Notes: generated from the letters alone by a model not told the origin. DNA of 64,000 nucleotides from Prinsepia uniflora (GCA_032719365.1 CM064862.1:3112501-3176500); one strand, 5' to 3'; shown: positions 24,101-36,002, counted from the stretch's first letter. Made by a program: numbers and translations.

Positions 24101-26461
24101 TGGTGCGATGAGGGCGGCTGGTTTGTGTGTTTGGGTGGAGAGAAAATGGCAAGAAGATGCACGGGTTAGGGGGGCTGGATGTGTTTGTGTGTGTTTGAGA
24201 GAAAACAGGGAGTGATCGTGCATGAAGAAGAAAAAGCAAAGGAAAATGGAAGCCTGAGATGCATTTGGGCAGGGATCCAACGGCTGGGATTAAATGGAGG
24301 GAAAAATAAATGATTATAAAATGAAGGAATAGTGTAATGTTGCTTTATTGGAATAGTATGGACTTGGATGAGTGACACTTGTCACTCATCCGCTTATTTT
24401 AATTCAAAACTGAATTTGCACGGATTCCCATAATAAATTAATATTTTATTCCGTTGTTCTCGGTTCGTAAATTCCTCTAAAACGCTTCCTTGACCATAAC
24501 TTCTTCATACGAACTCCGATTTCGGCGTGCCGCCTGTCTACGGATTCGTGACGTCCCGACCTACGTCATAGTCATGGGTCAAAGTCCAAATTATTTCCCG
24601 GTCAAAGTTTCCCCCCTTCAGGGGCAAAATAGTCTTTTTACATTAAAATATTATTATTCTCGGTTCGGGTCGTTACACTTCTGGTATGAACAATTGAAGG
24701 AAACAGGTGATATTTGGGTAGAACCCGAATTCAAACCCGTCGGGTATCTATGTTGAGTCGTGGACTTTGGGGCACGGTTTCACGAAATTGAGTTTACAGA
24801 CCTTTAATCCATATTGAATTAATGCTAATGAGTGAAAGAAACGGTAAAATTGAACTTGAATTGGTGAAGAACTAATCGGGTCTGATCGCGGGTTTCAGAC
24901 CCGTTTATCAGAGAAACGGGTCGAGAAGGGAACTGTAGCAGGTACTATTCACGGCGCGTGAGGGCGCGTGGCCGGGAATCTGAGGAAGGGTCCAACAGCA
25001 ATTTTGATACTCTCGATGATACGGACCTATTAGCGTCGATTTCGGGTCAATCAGATATGAACTGAGAGTAGTTTTGTGTACCCGAAGCGTATAGATTACG
25101 TTTAAAATAATATTATTTTATTCCGACGATTAGAAAATTCGTACAGGGGATTATGTGATAGACTAGTAATATTATATTACTTGTTTGACAGGCCCGAATA
25201 CTTTCAGGACGTCGGAAGAATACGAACAGCTCGAAACGGAACAATCTGGACGGTGTGTGAGTGGACTTTTGTTTTCTACCCTGAATGCATGCATATATGT
25301 TTTAAATGCTTTATAATATGATTGGAAATGATTTGGTATGATTAATACTTCGATATGATGATTTTCGGATTTTTGGGAATATTATATTATTTTATATGCT
25401 TGGGAATATTATATTATTTTATATGTTTTGGGCACGATTTTCGAGAAAATTGTGAAACTGGAATTTCGAGCTAAGGCTCGGGGTTTGAACGTGATTTTGA
25501 CTCGGATTATGAGCCTGGTGTTGGATTTGATGGATTTATGTCATAAATAAGATTGTGATTGCGCAGGTTTGCGTGGATTGGTTTATGGATTTGAGAAAAG
25601 TGTTTTTGGGCTTAAAGCCCAGTTCAAAAATGGTTTTGATATTACATGCAACTGTTTTCACTGGTTTTCATGATGATGATATATGAGGGCTTTCGGTGTG
25701 GAATATGTTTCCCCCCGAAATGCACCCTGGAGATAACGCTCGCCTTCGGGATGGAAGTGTTTACCCCGAAGAGGTCACGTAGCACGATCTTTGTCGAGCA
25801 GCCGAGGGAGGCTTGACTCAGATCAGATGTTCTGGATTATATATGGATCGGTAAGTGATGTGTTCACGAGATCCGGATTGCCAGCTGGTGATGTGTTCAC
25901 AGCGGCGGATGCTCGGGATTTGTGCGGTCCTTGAGCCTATTGATATTGCACGCGTTGCAGGGATAACGTGACTCTATATTGGACCTGGATTCTGTGTTTT
26001 TATTGATGTTTGAGATTTATATTCATATCTTAATTATTTGATTTATGAGTTATGATATGCATGCATGTTTGTGAAAACTGGAGGGTAAGACTATATTTTG
26101 ATAAATGTATTTCTAAACTTGATTTTTGTCCACTCACACCTTTGATGTTTTATTTGCCCTCCAGGCCAGTGCACAGGTACTGAGGCTAACATCGAGGCTG
26201 AGGAATAAACGGACCGTTGCGTACTCAGACACTTTGCAGCGTAGGATTTTACTCCCTACATGTAAATATTTCCTATGCTCTGTAAACCTGTTGACTAGGT
26301 CAACGGTCTCGGAATACTGAACTATCCCTTGTCTGACAATGTTATCGTTTATATGTGTTATATGTATATATTTGAAACTACTTTTGGTACTTTCGAGTTA
26401 TTGTCAGACGGGAGCAGGATCTGTCACGGTTATCGAGGGATAATCGGGATGGGTCTTGTCA
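21174..26461 (+). repeat. 5' LTR of the gypsy element, split by a nested LTR
   Basis: It begins TGTAACGCCCCG and ends ggatgggtcttgtca, directly before the primer binding site. The native length, excluding the insert at 22064-24677 and one copy of its target duplication, is 2669 bp. Confidence 0.8.
22064..24677 (-). mobile_element. Solo LTR nested in the gypsy 5' LTR
   Basis: A 2614 bp LTR in reverse orientation (tgacaggacccgtccc ... cgggtcgttaca) is flanked by a perfect 5 bp duplication, CTTCT (22059-22063 and 24678-24682). There is no primer site, polypurine tract or coding region, so it is a solo LTR left by recombination between two LTRs. It belongs to the same family as the truncated LTR at 50645-52552. 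Confidence 0.88.
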
Positions 26462-26464
26462 AAT

Positions 26465-26476
26465 TGGTATCAGAGC
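26465..26476 (+). promoter_or_regulatory. Primer binding site (initiator Met-tRNA)
   Basis: TGGTATCAGAGC, complementary to the 3' end of plant initiator Met-tRNA, lies three bases after the LTR end. Confidence 0.9.
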
Positions 26477-26553
26477 ACTAGGTTGTGGTCTGAGTCTTGC
26501 GCATTGTGTGCATGTCTGGTTAACTGATCTGTTTTACGTATAGATACCTCTAT

Positions 26554-27790
26554 ATGCCTCCGCAACGCGAGCCTCGTGCACAACCTGGAGAAGAAATGGA
26601 GGGTCCAGACGTAGAGAGAGCTCAACGTTTAGGGGCCACGAGTTTTACGGGCCAGACTAGCCCAGATGAGGCTTATGATTGGGTTACACAGTTGGAACGG
26701 ATTTTCGAGATCATGGGATGTCCACCAGGAGACATGGTTCCTTTAGCCACGTTTATGCTGAGTAGTCAGGCGTATCGATGGTGGCGTGGATTACAGTTGA
26801 CGGGATTGGATGCCAACACCTTGAGTTGGGAGGACTTCAGGCACCGTTTCTTAGATCAGTTTTATCCTCGTTCTTTCCGTAATGCTAAGGAAGTGGAGTT
26901 TCTTCAACTGAAACAAGGAGATCTATCTGTGGCTGATTATGAGCAAAAGTTCTTGAATCTAGCAAATTTTGCCCCATTGTATGTGTCTACCGAGGAGGAC
27001 AAGTGCAGGAGGTTTGAGCAGGGGTTAAAGAATGAGATCCGTGGTGCCGTGACAGTGGGATCATATGCTTCTCTGAGGGAGTTGTCCGATGCAGCTGCCA
27101 GAGTTGAGGTGAATTTACCAGCACCACAACAGTTTTCAGGCTATGGTCGGCGCCGAGAGCGATAGTATCAGGGAGCGCCGAGTCAGAGATGGCCAAAAAG
27201 GGGTGGCTCTAGTTCTGGATCATCTGGTGGTACTCGTTCGAGTTATGGTCGTGGGAATGCACCGAGATTTGGGTCTCAATCTTCGGCAACAGTGGAGTCT
27301 AGTGAAGCATCAGTGGGATCATCCAATCGACAGAACAGCGGACCCAATCGGGGAAATGTACTTGTTTGCTTTTACTGTCGGGAGCCGGGCCATTTCAAGA
27401 AGGATTGCCCACGTTTGGTTGGTAGTGGTACCGGTTGGGGCACTGCCGAGCAGAGTCGGAGTATGTCATCGACTTCTGATACGACTGGGGGGAGAGGAAC
27501 TGGTCGAGGACGTGGTAACTCACGAGGACGTGGTCAGACTTCGGGACCACAGGCTCGAGTATTTGCTGTTACTCAACAGGAGGCTCGATCTACCCCAGGA
27601 GTGGTGACAGGTATGCTTCCTATTTTTGGGCATCATGCATGTGCCTTAATAGACCTGGGAGCTACTCATTCATTTGTTTCTCGCACTTATGCAACCTTAG
27701 CTGATAGAGAGATTTCTACACTTGGTTGTAATATGGGAGTCGGTACACCGACTGGTGATATTTATGTAGTCATTCAAGTGATACGAGAGT
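26554..27790 (+). pseudogene. Gypsy gag and protease region with in-frame stop
   Basis: The capsid (Retrotrans_gag) domain runs from MPPQREPRAQPG through segments such as YRWWRGLQL and FLDQFYPRSF. A TAG at 27163-27165 ends the first open stretch at 203 aa. The same frame then continues through a glycine/serine/arginine-rich linker to a CCHC zinc knuckle (CFYCREPGHFKKDC, about 27367-27408). The aspartic protease motif follows as DLGATHSF (about 27652-27675), with leucine where the family normally has Ser/Thr after the catalytic Asp, so the enzyme is probably inactive. The frame is lost between about 27770 and 27800, before the reverse transcriptase section. Gag would form the particle core and bind the RNA genome. 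Confidence 0.85.
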
Positions 27791-27799
27791 ATCCCTGTA

Positions 27800-29155
27800 T
27801 TGATAGGGGATGTGCATCTTGTGGCTGACTTAATTTTGTTAGATTTATGCGATTTTGATGTTATCCTTGGGATGGATTGGCTGACAACCCATCATGCCTC
27901 TATCGAATGTTTCGATAAGAGGGTGATACTCCGGAGTCCAGGATTACCGGAGGTGATATTCCAGGGAGATCGGCAAATGTTACCTGTCAAAGTCATATCA
28001 GCCCTTACGGCAGAGAAATTGTTGCGGCAAGGTTGCCAAGGTTATCTAGCACATGTGATTGATGCACGAGATACCCCAGTTAGGGTCGAGGACATCCCTA
28101 TCGTATGTGAGTTCCCAGATGTGTTTCCTGAGGACTTACCAGGAGTGCCACCGCATAGGGAGATGGAGTTCACCATTGACTTGATTCCTGGTACACGACT
28201 TATTTCTTTGCCTCCTTATCGCATGGCACCAGCTGAGTTAAGGGAATTAAAGGTGCAATTGCAAGATCTAGTCGATATGGGATTCATTCGACCGAGTGTA
28301 TCACCGTGGGGAGCCCCCGTACTGTTTGTGAAAAAGAAAGAAGGCAGTTTGAGAATGTGTATGGACTATAGGCAACTAAATAAGATGACGATCAAAAATA
28401 AGTATCCTTTGCCTCGAATTGACGATTTGTTTGATCAGTTAAGAGGAGCTACATATTTTTCGAAGATTGATCTTCGTTCTGGTTACCATCAGTTGAGGAT
28501 TCGAGAAGAGGATATTCCGAAAACAGCCTTTAGGACTCGGTATGGTCATTATGAGTTTCTCGTGATTCCCTTTGGGTTAACCAATGCTCCGGCAGCATTT
28601 ATGGACTTGATGAACCGAGTATTCCGGAAATATCTTGATCAGTTTGTCATTGTGTTTATTGATGATATTTTAGTATATTCAAAGACTGCGAAGGCGCACG
28701 AGGAGCACCTGAGACTTGTGCTTGGAACTCTAAGGGAGAATCAACTATTTGCTAAACTGAGTAAATGCCAATTTTGGTTGACGAGTGTGGGATTTCTGGG
28801 GCATGTGATTTCTGCAGAAGGAATTTGTGTTGATCCCCAGAAAATTGAAGCAGTGGCAAATTGGGAACAACCCACAACAGTGACTGAAGTGAGGAGCTTT
28901 TTGGGATTAGCCGGTTATTACAGGCGTTTCGTAGAAGGATTTTCTACGATTGCTGCTCCTTTGACTCGTTTGACCAGGAAGGGAGTTCGGTTCATTTGGG
29001 ATGAGACTTGTGAGCAGAGTTTTCAGGAATTGAAGAAACGATTGACATCCGCTCCAGTATTAGCTCTTCCAGATGACAGTGGAGAATTTGAAGTCTATAC
29101 TGATGCATCCTTACACGGCTTAGGGTGTGTGCTGATGCAACATGGGAAAGTGATT
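27800..29155 (+). pseudogene. Gypsy reverse transcriptase / RNase H, truncated
   Basis: In a different frame from gag. It starts in the C-terminal protease segment (VILGMDWL), followed by a linker (FPDVFPEDLPG) and a full RVT_1 domain: WGAPVLFVKKK, YRQLNKMTIKNKYPLPRID, FSKIDLRSGYHQ and the catalytic FIDDILVYS. The connection region has GFLGHVIS and RSFLGLAGYYRRF. The RNase H-like domain begins (VYTDASLHGLGCVL) and is cut near 29155; the reading frame then runs into unrelated AT-rich sequence and stops at 29218. The reverse transcriptase itself is undamaged by eye, but the lost frame with gag and the missing integrase and 3' LTR make the element non-functional. Confidence 0.9.
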
Positions 29156-29777
29156 GTAAGGATTCAAGGGAATTTCATAAGACTCTCCCGTCTATATTTG
29201 ATCACCAGCACAGCTTAAGAAAATATTTCAATATTTGCAATCATTATTGTCTAGCTTACCCAATATTTGTAATAGGAAAATATGTTTTATTTTATAGTTA
29301 TAATGAATCCAGATCAACCATTTTTGCAGGTTTCTGTGTATAATTTAACATTTTTTCCCTCAAAGAATGTCATTGATCATAGAAGTATCCAGGCATTGTA
29401 GCAGGTGTAAGGATTGTTAGTTTCCTACAATTAAATCAGGCACCATAGATAGCTAGTGTCATGTGTTCCATTTTTTATATTTATAGAATCTAATATTGTA
29501 GTAATTAGCTAACAACACAATCTGATATATGAGACCCATTTGTTGCTATATTGCAAGTCAATATTCAAGTGTTTTGTGTTCTTAGGAAAGCATTTGGAAA
29601 CCATATGTTGTAATCTATTATTTCAGGCTTATTTGCTTTGTTTGTGTCATTTGTAAAAATTTACTTAAATCTGGTTGCAATATATTCCACTGTCTTGATT
29701 CATAATTTCTGAAAGTTTAAGTCTTTTTATTTTCTTCCTCTTTTATTTTTTTTGGTTCTCTAATCGCATCGTGCAAG
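29156..29777 (+). other. AT-rich sequence before the captured kinase exons
   Basis: No gene is recognised. It has many T-rich stretches and reads like plant intron sequence. Its position directly before the kinase exon at 29778 suggests it is captured intron of the same gene, but I cannot show this from the sequence. Confidence 0.35.
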
Positions 29778-32700
29778 TGCTAAGCAACTTCTAAAACACC
29801 GTTTTATTAGGACTTCTAGAAAGAGTACAAGGCTTCTTGAGAGAATCAGGTGCCATTATATTGCTGTTATGCCCACCCATTTTTAATGTGTTTTAATTCA
29901 AGTTTCCTTCTAGAGTGAGTGCGGCACAATGATGCTCTTGTGGCCTATGCTTGCAACAGATATGAGTCCTAAGATACTTATGACACACATAACTGAAACT
30001 CGGCTTGCAGTTTTATTGGATTTTCGGACATTCATTTGGTAGTGGTTTTCACTTGGAAATTAATGCTCATTTTTCCACGGTTAAGCTAAGATGCCTTGCT
30101 TATTGTTATTTTACAGAGAACGTGTAACGACCCGTCCCAAATTCCTAGATTAGATTAGTGACTAATCACGATTAGTGAGGCTAATCCGTGATTAGTTAGG
30201 CGAAATTGGACGAAAGATGCAAAATGACCGTTTTGCCCCAAGGCGTGGGCAAAACATTGACTTTTCATTCTGGCGATCAAATGGACTTGGACCGATGACC
30301 GTGACGTAGTTTGTGACGTCACGAGTTCATAGACAGGTGGTACGTTCAATTCCGATCTTTGAGGAGGAAGTTATGACGTTCGGAAGTTTAGGGGCATTTT
30401 AGTAATTTTGGTTAAAAAGGGACAAATGTTAACCTTTTGACCGAGATGTCCGATGGCCGAGGGCCAAGGACTATTACGTAGATAAGGACGATACGAATCC
30501 ATAGACAGGCGGCACATCAAATTTGGACGTTCGACGGCGAAGTTACGGTTCACGGAAGTTCAAGTGCACTATTGCACGAATTACGAGATAACTTAACTTT
30601 TGGATTTAGAGGGCCCCAGATATTTAGCTTCTGCCCAATGGATGAGTGACAAGCGTCACCCATCCACAGGCTATCCTTATGCCTTCATGCATATCATCTT
30701 CATCGATCCATTTTCCTTTATTCCCAAAACATTTTCCCGATCTCACCCAACCATTCAAACCAACCCAAACCCCTAACCGTGATCATCAGTGAGAGGCCTG
30801 AGATGAGGAGGATCGGCTGGACGTGGTGGCAGGCTCAGGCTGCACCGCCGGGCACGGCGGAGGAGAAAAACCCCTTGCAAGTATCGGTTTAGCCCATTTT
30901 AATTCTATTTTCGATTTCGGTTGTTATGGGCCGTTTTAGGTGTTGGTTTTGAGTTAATAAGGTTGCTAGGGAGTTTTTAAGAAGGTTTTGGAAGTGGTGA
31001 GACATCGAGGAAGCCCTGGAGAGAGTTTTGAAAATTCGAACCGTGAGAGGAAAATTGGGCCGGTCGGGTTTTAGAGGTTTTAAGGATTCTAATCCATTGG
31101 GTTAGGTTCCTAGGATGATTATATGAAGATTAGGATCGATTAGGAGTGAAAACGGTGAAGATTGGACCGTGTAGGAGCTTGAACCGGTCACGGCGGTCCA
31201 AGTTGCAGGCGAACCAGACCTGACTGGTTCAGACCGGTCGTCGCGAGGAGGAAGATGACACTGTTCATCTGCGCGTGGCCCCCACGCGTAGCCACTTCAG
31301 GCGGCGCTTGCGGGCGCGTGGGATAGACTTTGAGGATGGTTCCAACATGTCAAATCATCTATTCGATGTAACGAACATTTTGGGACTGGTTTCGAGTCGA
31401 TCGAACATTGTTTCGATAGGTTTCGGGGTGTCTGAAGGTTTAGGGTTGGTTTAAAAATAGTTAAAAGTTCGGGAAAATTACGGGGCTTTAATGGGAGGTT
31501 AATTAAGTAGTTAGTAACCTTATATTAAAATTTGGACAGGTTTGGGAGTCCCGGTGATAGCGATTGGCCTGGGAGACGATTATGGCACGCGTATCGAGGC
31601 GCGGCTTCGGACGGTTTGTGAGTGGACCTTGATTTCTAAATTGGTGCATGCATAAATGTTTATTCTATGTTTTAAATACTTGTTTGTGATTTCATGCGTG
31701 CATTTGGATGTGTGGTTACATATAGGCACCTACTTCGAGGTTTCGGCCCTATACGGTGCATATACGGGTCTGTATGTCTTTATTGATCTAAATGAAATGG
31801 TTTTGGATTTCCAAAAGGATAATGAATGTGATTTGATAATGTTGATTTGGATGTTTGTGAATTATATGGTTTCACGTATTTCGAGGCAATTTACGTGCTT
31901 GCACATAAATCGAAGTTTTCCGGTTTTACACTGATTTTTCATACTTATGGTTTTGGATATGATTTCATGAAATGGTTTTGGATTCGAAAAGGTAAACTCG
32001 GGTTCGAGACCCATTTGATTTACGGAATCGGGCCGGAAGCCCAGTTGGTTTACGATTCAGACCGGAGGTCCAGTTTCTATGTGGATTCGGGCCTAGCGCC
32101 TAGCTATGTGTTACAAATGGTTTTTATTGGTCATGACGGTTTATGGGAACCGGCATGAACCCCTGAAATGGATTTACGGGTCATGACGGTTTATGGGAAC
32201 CGGTATGAACCCTCGGAAAGGATTTTATGGATTATGACGGCTTATGGGGGCCGGGCATGAATCCTGGAAAGATTTAAATAATGATTTCAAAAGGTTTTTC
32301 ATATTCCATCATTTATATATGATTGTCCCCTATATGATTGTCTCCTCCGGGGAGGGTCGTTGGCCTGGGTGGACCTCGGAGTAGTCCCGGAGCACTGACT
32401 GAGTGGAGTCGCCCCCCAGTTGGGTTCCTTACTCTCAGGATGGGCATGGTTCGTTACCTCCAGGGAGGGTCACTGATCTACAGACATTGACCTGGGTGGA
32501 CCCTGGAGAGACTTGGGTTTGAGACCCCAGTTAGCTCACGTGTAGCTCTATTTGCTGTGACAGGTTCTTGGATATGAAATATAATGGATAAACATGATTT
32601 CAATTGGATTGGGAAATTGTGTTTTATGATGATAAATGGATTTGGGCTGAGATCCCACATATGTTTATGATGTTATGGTTTTCTGTAAATGGTTTTGGGC

Positions 32701-33542
32701 AGGAGCCTGTATGAGTTGTATTTACGGAATTTTGGGTTGAGACCCTAATGATGGTTGTTTAAACATATGTGTTTGGATAAATGGTTTAACTATGCATGCA
32801 TGCTTTTTAGTGAAGGGTATAAAGGTCTTTTATGAAATATGTTTTATAAACTCTTTATTTTTGTCCACTCACATTCTTTCTGTTTTTAATACCCTTCAGG
32901 TTGACATCGGATGTGGACTGTAGCAGAGACCGAGATATCACATGCCTCCTCCGGATCCTGGCGTACTCTGATAGCCCGAGAGGGCAAAGGTCGAAATTAT
33001 CCCTTGTCTGACACTCCGTGTCAAACGGGAGCAGGGTCATCCCGCGTTAATCCCAGGGGGGGGGGGGATTGGGATGGGTCCTGTCAGAACGTCCAAAATA
33101 CCTTGTAAAAAAAGAAGATGATGATGGAACTAGAAATGGTTCTTCAACTAGAGGGGATATAACTAAGACGGTAAAAGTGACAAGAAATTTAAGAGATGAA
33201 ACTGTTCGAGCTAGGTGGGTTCTAAATTTCTAATCACTAGAGCTTTTCTTATTGTGTGGTTTAACTATTGATTTTACTTGCAGATAACAAGGTAAGACCA
33301 TGAAAAATGCTGGATGGGATTTCAGCATTGGATCACAGGGTACATGTCCTTTTAGAAGTATTCCAACATTGAAACCACCTCAGGCAAGAGAAAAAAAAAC
33401 AGAAGGTCCCCTTGGAAGAGTCCCAGAAAGTAGTAACCAACGGTTTTTGGCATCTGGGAATGCACTTCATGGATCACACGAAGATTATTTTTCAAAAGAT
33501 GGTAGAGATTCCTATCATGAGGAACACTTGGATAAGCCTGAG
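29778..33542 (+). pseudogene. Captured fragment of a plant Ste20/MAP4K-type protein kinase gene
   Basis: Three consecutive exons lie on the plus strand, opposite to the CACTA genes. Exon a (about 29778-29849) encodes AKQLLKHRFIR and STRLLERIR, the end of the kinase domain. Exon b starts at 30117 after a tttacag acceptor, is cut by a solo LTR after 30122, and resumes at 33092 with PKYLVKKEDDDG, ending at 33214. Exon c (33284-33542) encodes NAGWDFSIG, LKPPQAREKK, SGNALHGS and RDSYHEEHLD. These match the segment after the kinase domain of plant SIK1/MAP4K (Ste20-like, Hippo-type) kinases as I remember them. Most of the kinase domain and the C-terminus are absent. A TAA at 33285-33287, just after the exon b-c junction, also breaks the frame. 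It is a gene fragment carried by the transposon, not a working gene. Confidence 0.82.
30123..33086 (+). mobile_element. Solo LTR inserted in the captured kinase exon
   Basis: A 2964 bp LTR, TGTAACGACCCGTCCC...GATGGGTCCTGTCA, is flanked by a perfect 5 bp duplication, GAACG (30118-30122 and 33087-33091). Removing it with one GAACG restores a continuous kinase reading frame across the site (ERPKY), which independently confirms both edges. It contains tandem ~50 bp units around ttatgggaaccgg (32130-32270). Relatives are at 46243-49114 (minus) and 53180-55656 (plus). Confidence 0.92.
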
Positions 33543-34224
33543 GTTGTAAGTCCAGCACGTTTGTTCCTTCTCTTTCACAACATGTTTGATATACATGGTA
33601 TTCTGGTTGTAATTTATGTTTACTTAGTTAGTGGGGTTTACAGAGTTAAGAGAAGTCCTAAAAATTTCTAATTTTTTAGGAAATTAGAAATGAGCATACC
33701 TCAAAGATTGATAACCTGATATTCCATTCATCTTCTAATTAACCCTATTAACCTGAATTTAGTACTAAGTTAGAGTAACCACACATAGAGCTTGATTTAA
33801 ACATTCCAATGGAAGTAGAACTCCAATAAATCATCATCAAAGAATCATACCTCAACTTTAGGTTGCCCGCCTAGCATAAACCACGCCTCCTCCTTTCCAA
33901 TTTCCTCAATATTCTTCTTCCTTCCTTCCTCCTTGGACTCCAAAACTTCAACTTTTTTTACCACTCCTGCGGCCACACCAGAAACTTAAACTCAATATCA
34001 CTCTAACTCTAATTTTCACTATTATGGGTGATAAGAAACAATGCATATTTTATAAAGAACAGAGTAGTTCAAACCCTAAATTAATTCATGGGTGATAAGA
34101 AACAATGCATATTTTACAAAATTGGCAAACAAAATTACCTTTTCCAAAACTTGAATGAAGGAAAATTGCTATGAACCTTGAAAAATGGGGTCGATGGTGG
34201 ACTGGGAAATTTTCGTTCAAAGCC

Positions 34225-34279
<55 letters not shown>

Positions 34280-34599
34280 CTCTCACTCTGGCAAGGAAAA
34301 TTGCTACTCAATTCATTCCATCCCCGGGCTTGCAGCTAGAACCCAGATGGTCGACGATGGGGCGAAGGTGAGAGGCCGAGTTGCTTGGCTTCGTCCAGAT
34401 CGAGGAGCAGAGGTCAGGGTGCAGGAGGGAAGAGTGGCTGATTTTGAGTGGCTGATTTTGGTTTTCTAAGAGTACAACATTTGGGTTTTTTTTTCTTTAA
34501 GAACCAATTCAAGTGCGAACAAAGGAGCAGGAATTGAGCGTTGGCACCTTTAGAACTTTAAGTGCGCGAACTGAAAATTTTGGGTTAAAAAAAATTTCA
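33543..34599. other. CACTA interior between kinase fragment and right subterminal repeats
   Basis: Mostly AT-rich sequence. It contains a ~67 bp-spaced direct repeat (gggtgataagaaacaatgca at about 34026 and 34091) and a (CT)n tract. On the minus strand, 33960-33850 could be a small exon: it reads KKVEVLESKEEG and, after a one-base shift, KEEAWFMLGGQPKVE, ending at a GTATG donor. I do not recognise the protein; it may be a second captured fragment. Confidence 0.4.
34229..34284. repeat. (CT)n microsatellite
   Basis: About 48 bp of uninterrupted CT, then an imperfect gctctctcactc tail. Confidence 0.95.
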
Positions 34600-34795
34600 T
34601 TGTTTTAAGGGCGTGCACATGCGCGTCTTAAAAGCTCATTCGTTTAGGGCACACAATGCATGCCTTAAAACCATATTTTTAGGGCACACATTCAAAGCAC
34701 GCCCTGAATAGCTATAAACGAAGGCACACACATAATGTGCGCCATAAATAGTCTAAGAATACCCTCTTTTAGGGCGTACAAAAATGCACACCCTA
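34600..34795. repeat. Right subterminal region of the large CACTA element
   Basis: Repeated motifs of the type agggc-acacaatgcatgcc-ttaaaa match the style of 9160-9785 in either orientation. The outer CACTA terminus is missing: the sequence passes at cctacta into agttccaaaac, which belongs to the gene-bearing repeat. Confidence 0.65.
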
Positions 34796-34862
34796 CTAAG
34801 TTCCAAAACAAACAGTTTTTAGTTTCAATCCAGACAGTTTTTAGTTCCTAAATCTATTGGGA

Positions 34863-36002
34863 AACAAAACTCGTGTTAACCGTCACGGGATCAAAGAGAT
34901 AGATTTTTCCAAGAATGCGAGGTTTTGGGAAACAAAGGAATTTTTGAGGGCTTGCAGTGGTTGAAATTGATTGAGTTTGATCAATTTATTTGTTTGATTG
35001 AGTTGTTGGTTGTCCTATGAGAAGAAGGTCCCCTCTCCTTTTATAGGCAACATGAGAGTGAGGATGATCGACACGTAAATCACGTGCGTTTCTCCTTCGC
35101 AATCACAAAGTCGTCTCTCCCTTTTACTTTTTGACGATTTTGGCACCGTATCAATGTGATTTATGTAAATCACACTTGCGCTTTCCCATGATCCAGATGA
35201 TGGATACTAGTTGGGCCCAAGCCTTTAGTCAAATTAGGTCTTTAATTTCTTAAATTCCGTCCCCAGGCATGTAGCTTGCTCTACCGTCCACGCAAATTCT
35301 CCTGGCCCATAAAGGGATTGTTATGTTCCTGGGGAGGATAGGAACATTTAGGTGGTGTTGCATTGGTCTAAAACGTTCAAAAATGCGTTGGTGGAATTTT
35401 GTGTCGGCGCGAGTCCACGTAGAACAGAGAGGAAGATGTAGAGGTGAAGAGAGATAAAGAGAGAAATTTAAGGAGATTGTTGGCGATAAGGCGATATTTT
35501 ACAAGCATCTACCTTGCAAAAATTACTCCCTCAATATTGAAGACCCATAACTATCTCAAACGGACTCCGATTTTCACAGCTAGTTGTCTACAAACTCACG
35601 AATTTGAGACGTTCGCAATAGTTGGAGAAAAACATCCAAAAGTATTTCCAAATTAATATTGGTTTTCAAACCCCCTGGGTATAATCGTCATTTTCTAAAT
35701 TAATTTTCGATCATTCATTAATTCAAAAACACAAGTAGTTAAAAAAACCATTTACATCGCTCTAAAATCTTGCCCTTCGAAAGTGCCTTTCAAAATTGAT
35801 TAATGTCATCAAAACAATGAGCTAAACAATTGGTACGTTTCTGCAAAAATATTTCCCCAGAGTGGACTTTTCCCTACAAACTAGAGGTTACCCAAGTTTT
35901 TTACCTTGCTAAATGTTGTTTTTGTCAGGAAATATGAGTTTGCGCGAAGAATATTACTTCGTCGGCAAAACATTGTCGAACCGGCTGTTATTTCTTGTAG
36001 TG
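34863..36002 (-). mobile_element. C1-type CACTA derivative, unit 2
   Basis: Same structure as 1761-2902, with an intact right terminus ttcttgtagtg and a shortened left terminus. Confidence 0.65.

Larger units (their letters stand above)
21174..29155 (+). mobile_element. Truncated Ty3/gypsy (Tekay/Del-like) retrotransposon
   Basis: It consists of a 5' LTR (21174-26461), a primer binding site (26465-26476), gag, protease and reverse transcriptase. The element stops abruptly near 29155 in the RNase H region (GCVLMQHGKV), so integrase and the 3' LTR are absent. Without the nested insertion the LTR is about 2.67 kb. Long LTRs, a Met-tRNA primer and this gag/RT type fit the Tekay/Del chromovirus clade. 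It is inserted in the CACTA element. Confidence 0.85.
9149..34795 (-). mobile_element. Large CACTA (En/Spm) transposon carrying nested LTR insertions
   Basis: The left terminus is CACTACACCAAAAGAGGG (9149-9166), followed by subterminal repeats rich in gcgcgc/aatgcacgcc. Similar subterminal repeats at about 34600-34795 mark the other end, whose terminal CACTA is lost at the junction with the gene-bearing repeat. Between them are a Transposase_24-like gene and a TNP2/TNPD transposase gene, both minus strand, and a captured kinase fragment on the plus strand. Later insertions are LTRs at 16480-19758 and 30123-33086 and a gypsy element at 21174-29155. Without them the element is about 11.4 kb, a usual size for plant CACTA elements. 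Both genes are broken, so it cannot move by itself. Confidence 0.8.

Noticed and set aside
33300..33671. A 123 aa open frame starting MKNAGWDFS as an independent gene.
   Set aside because: It is the kinase exon c read through its donor into intron sequence; it has no start context or promoter of its own.
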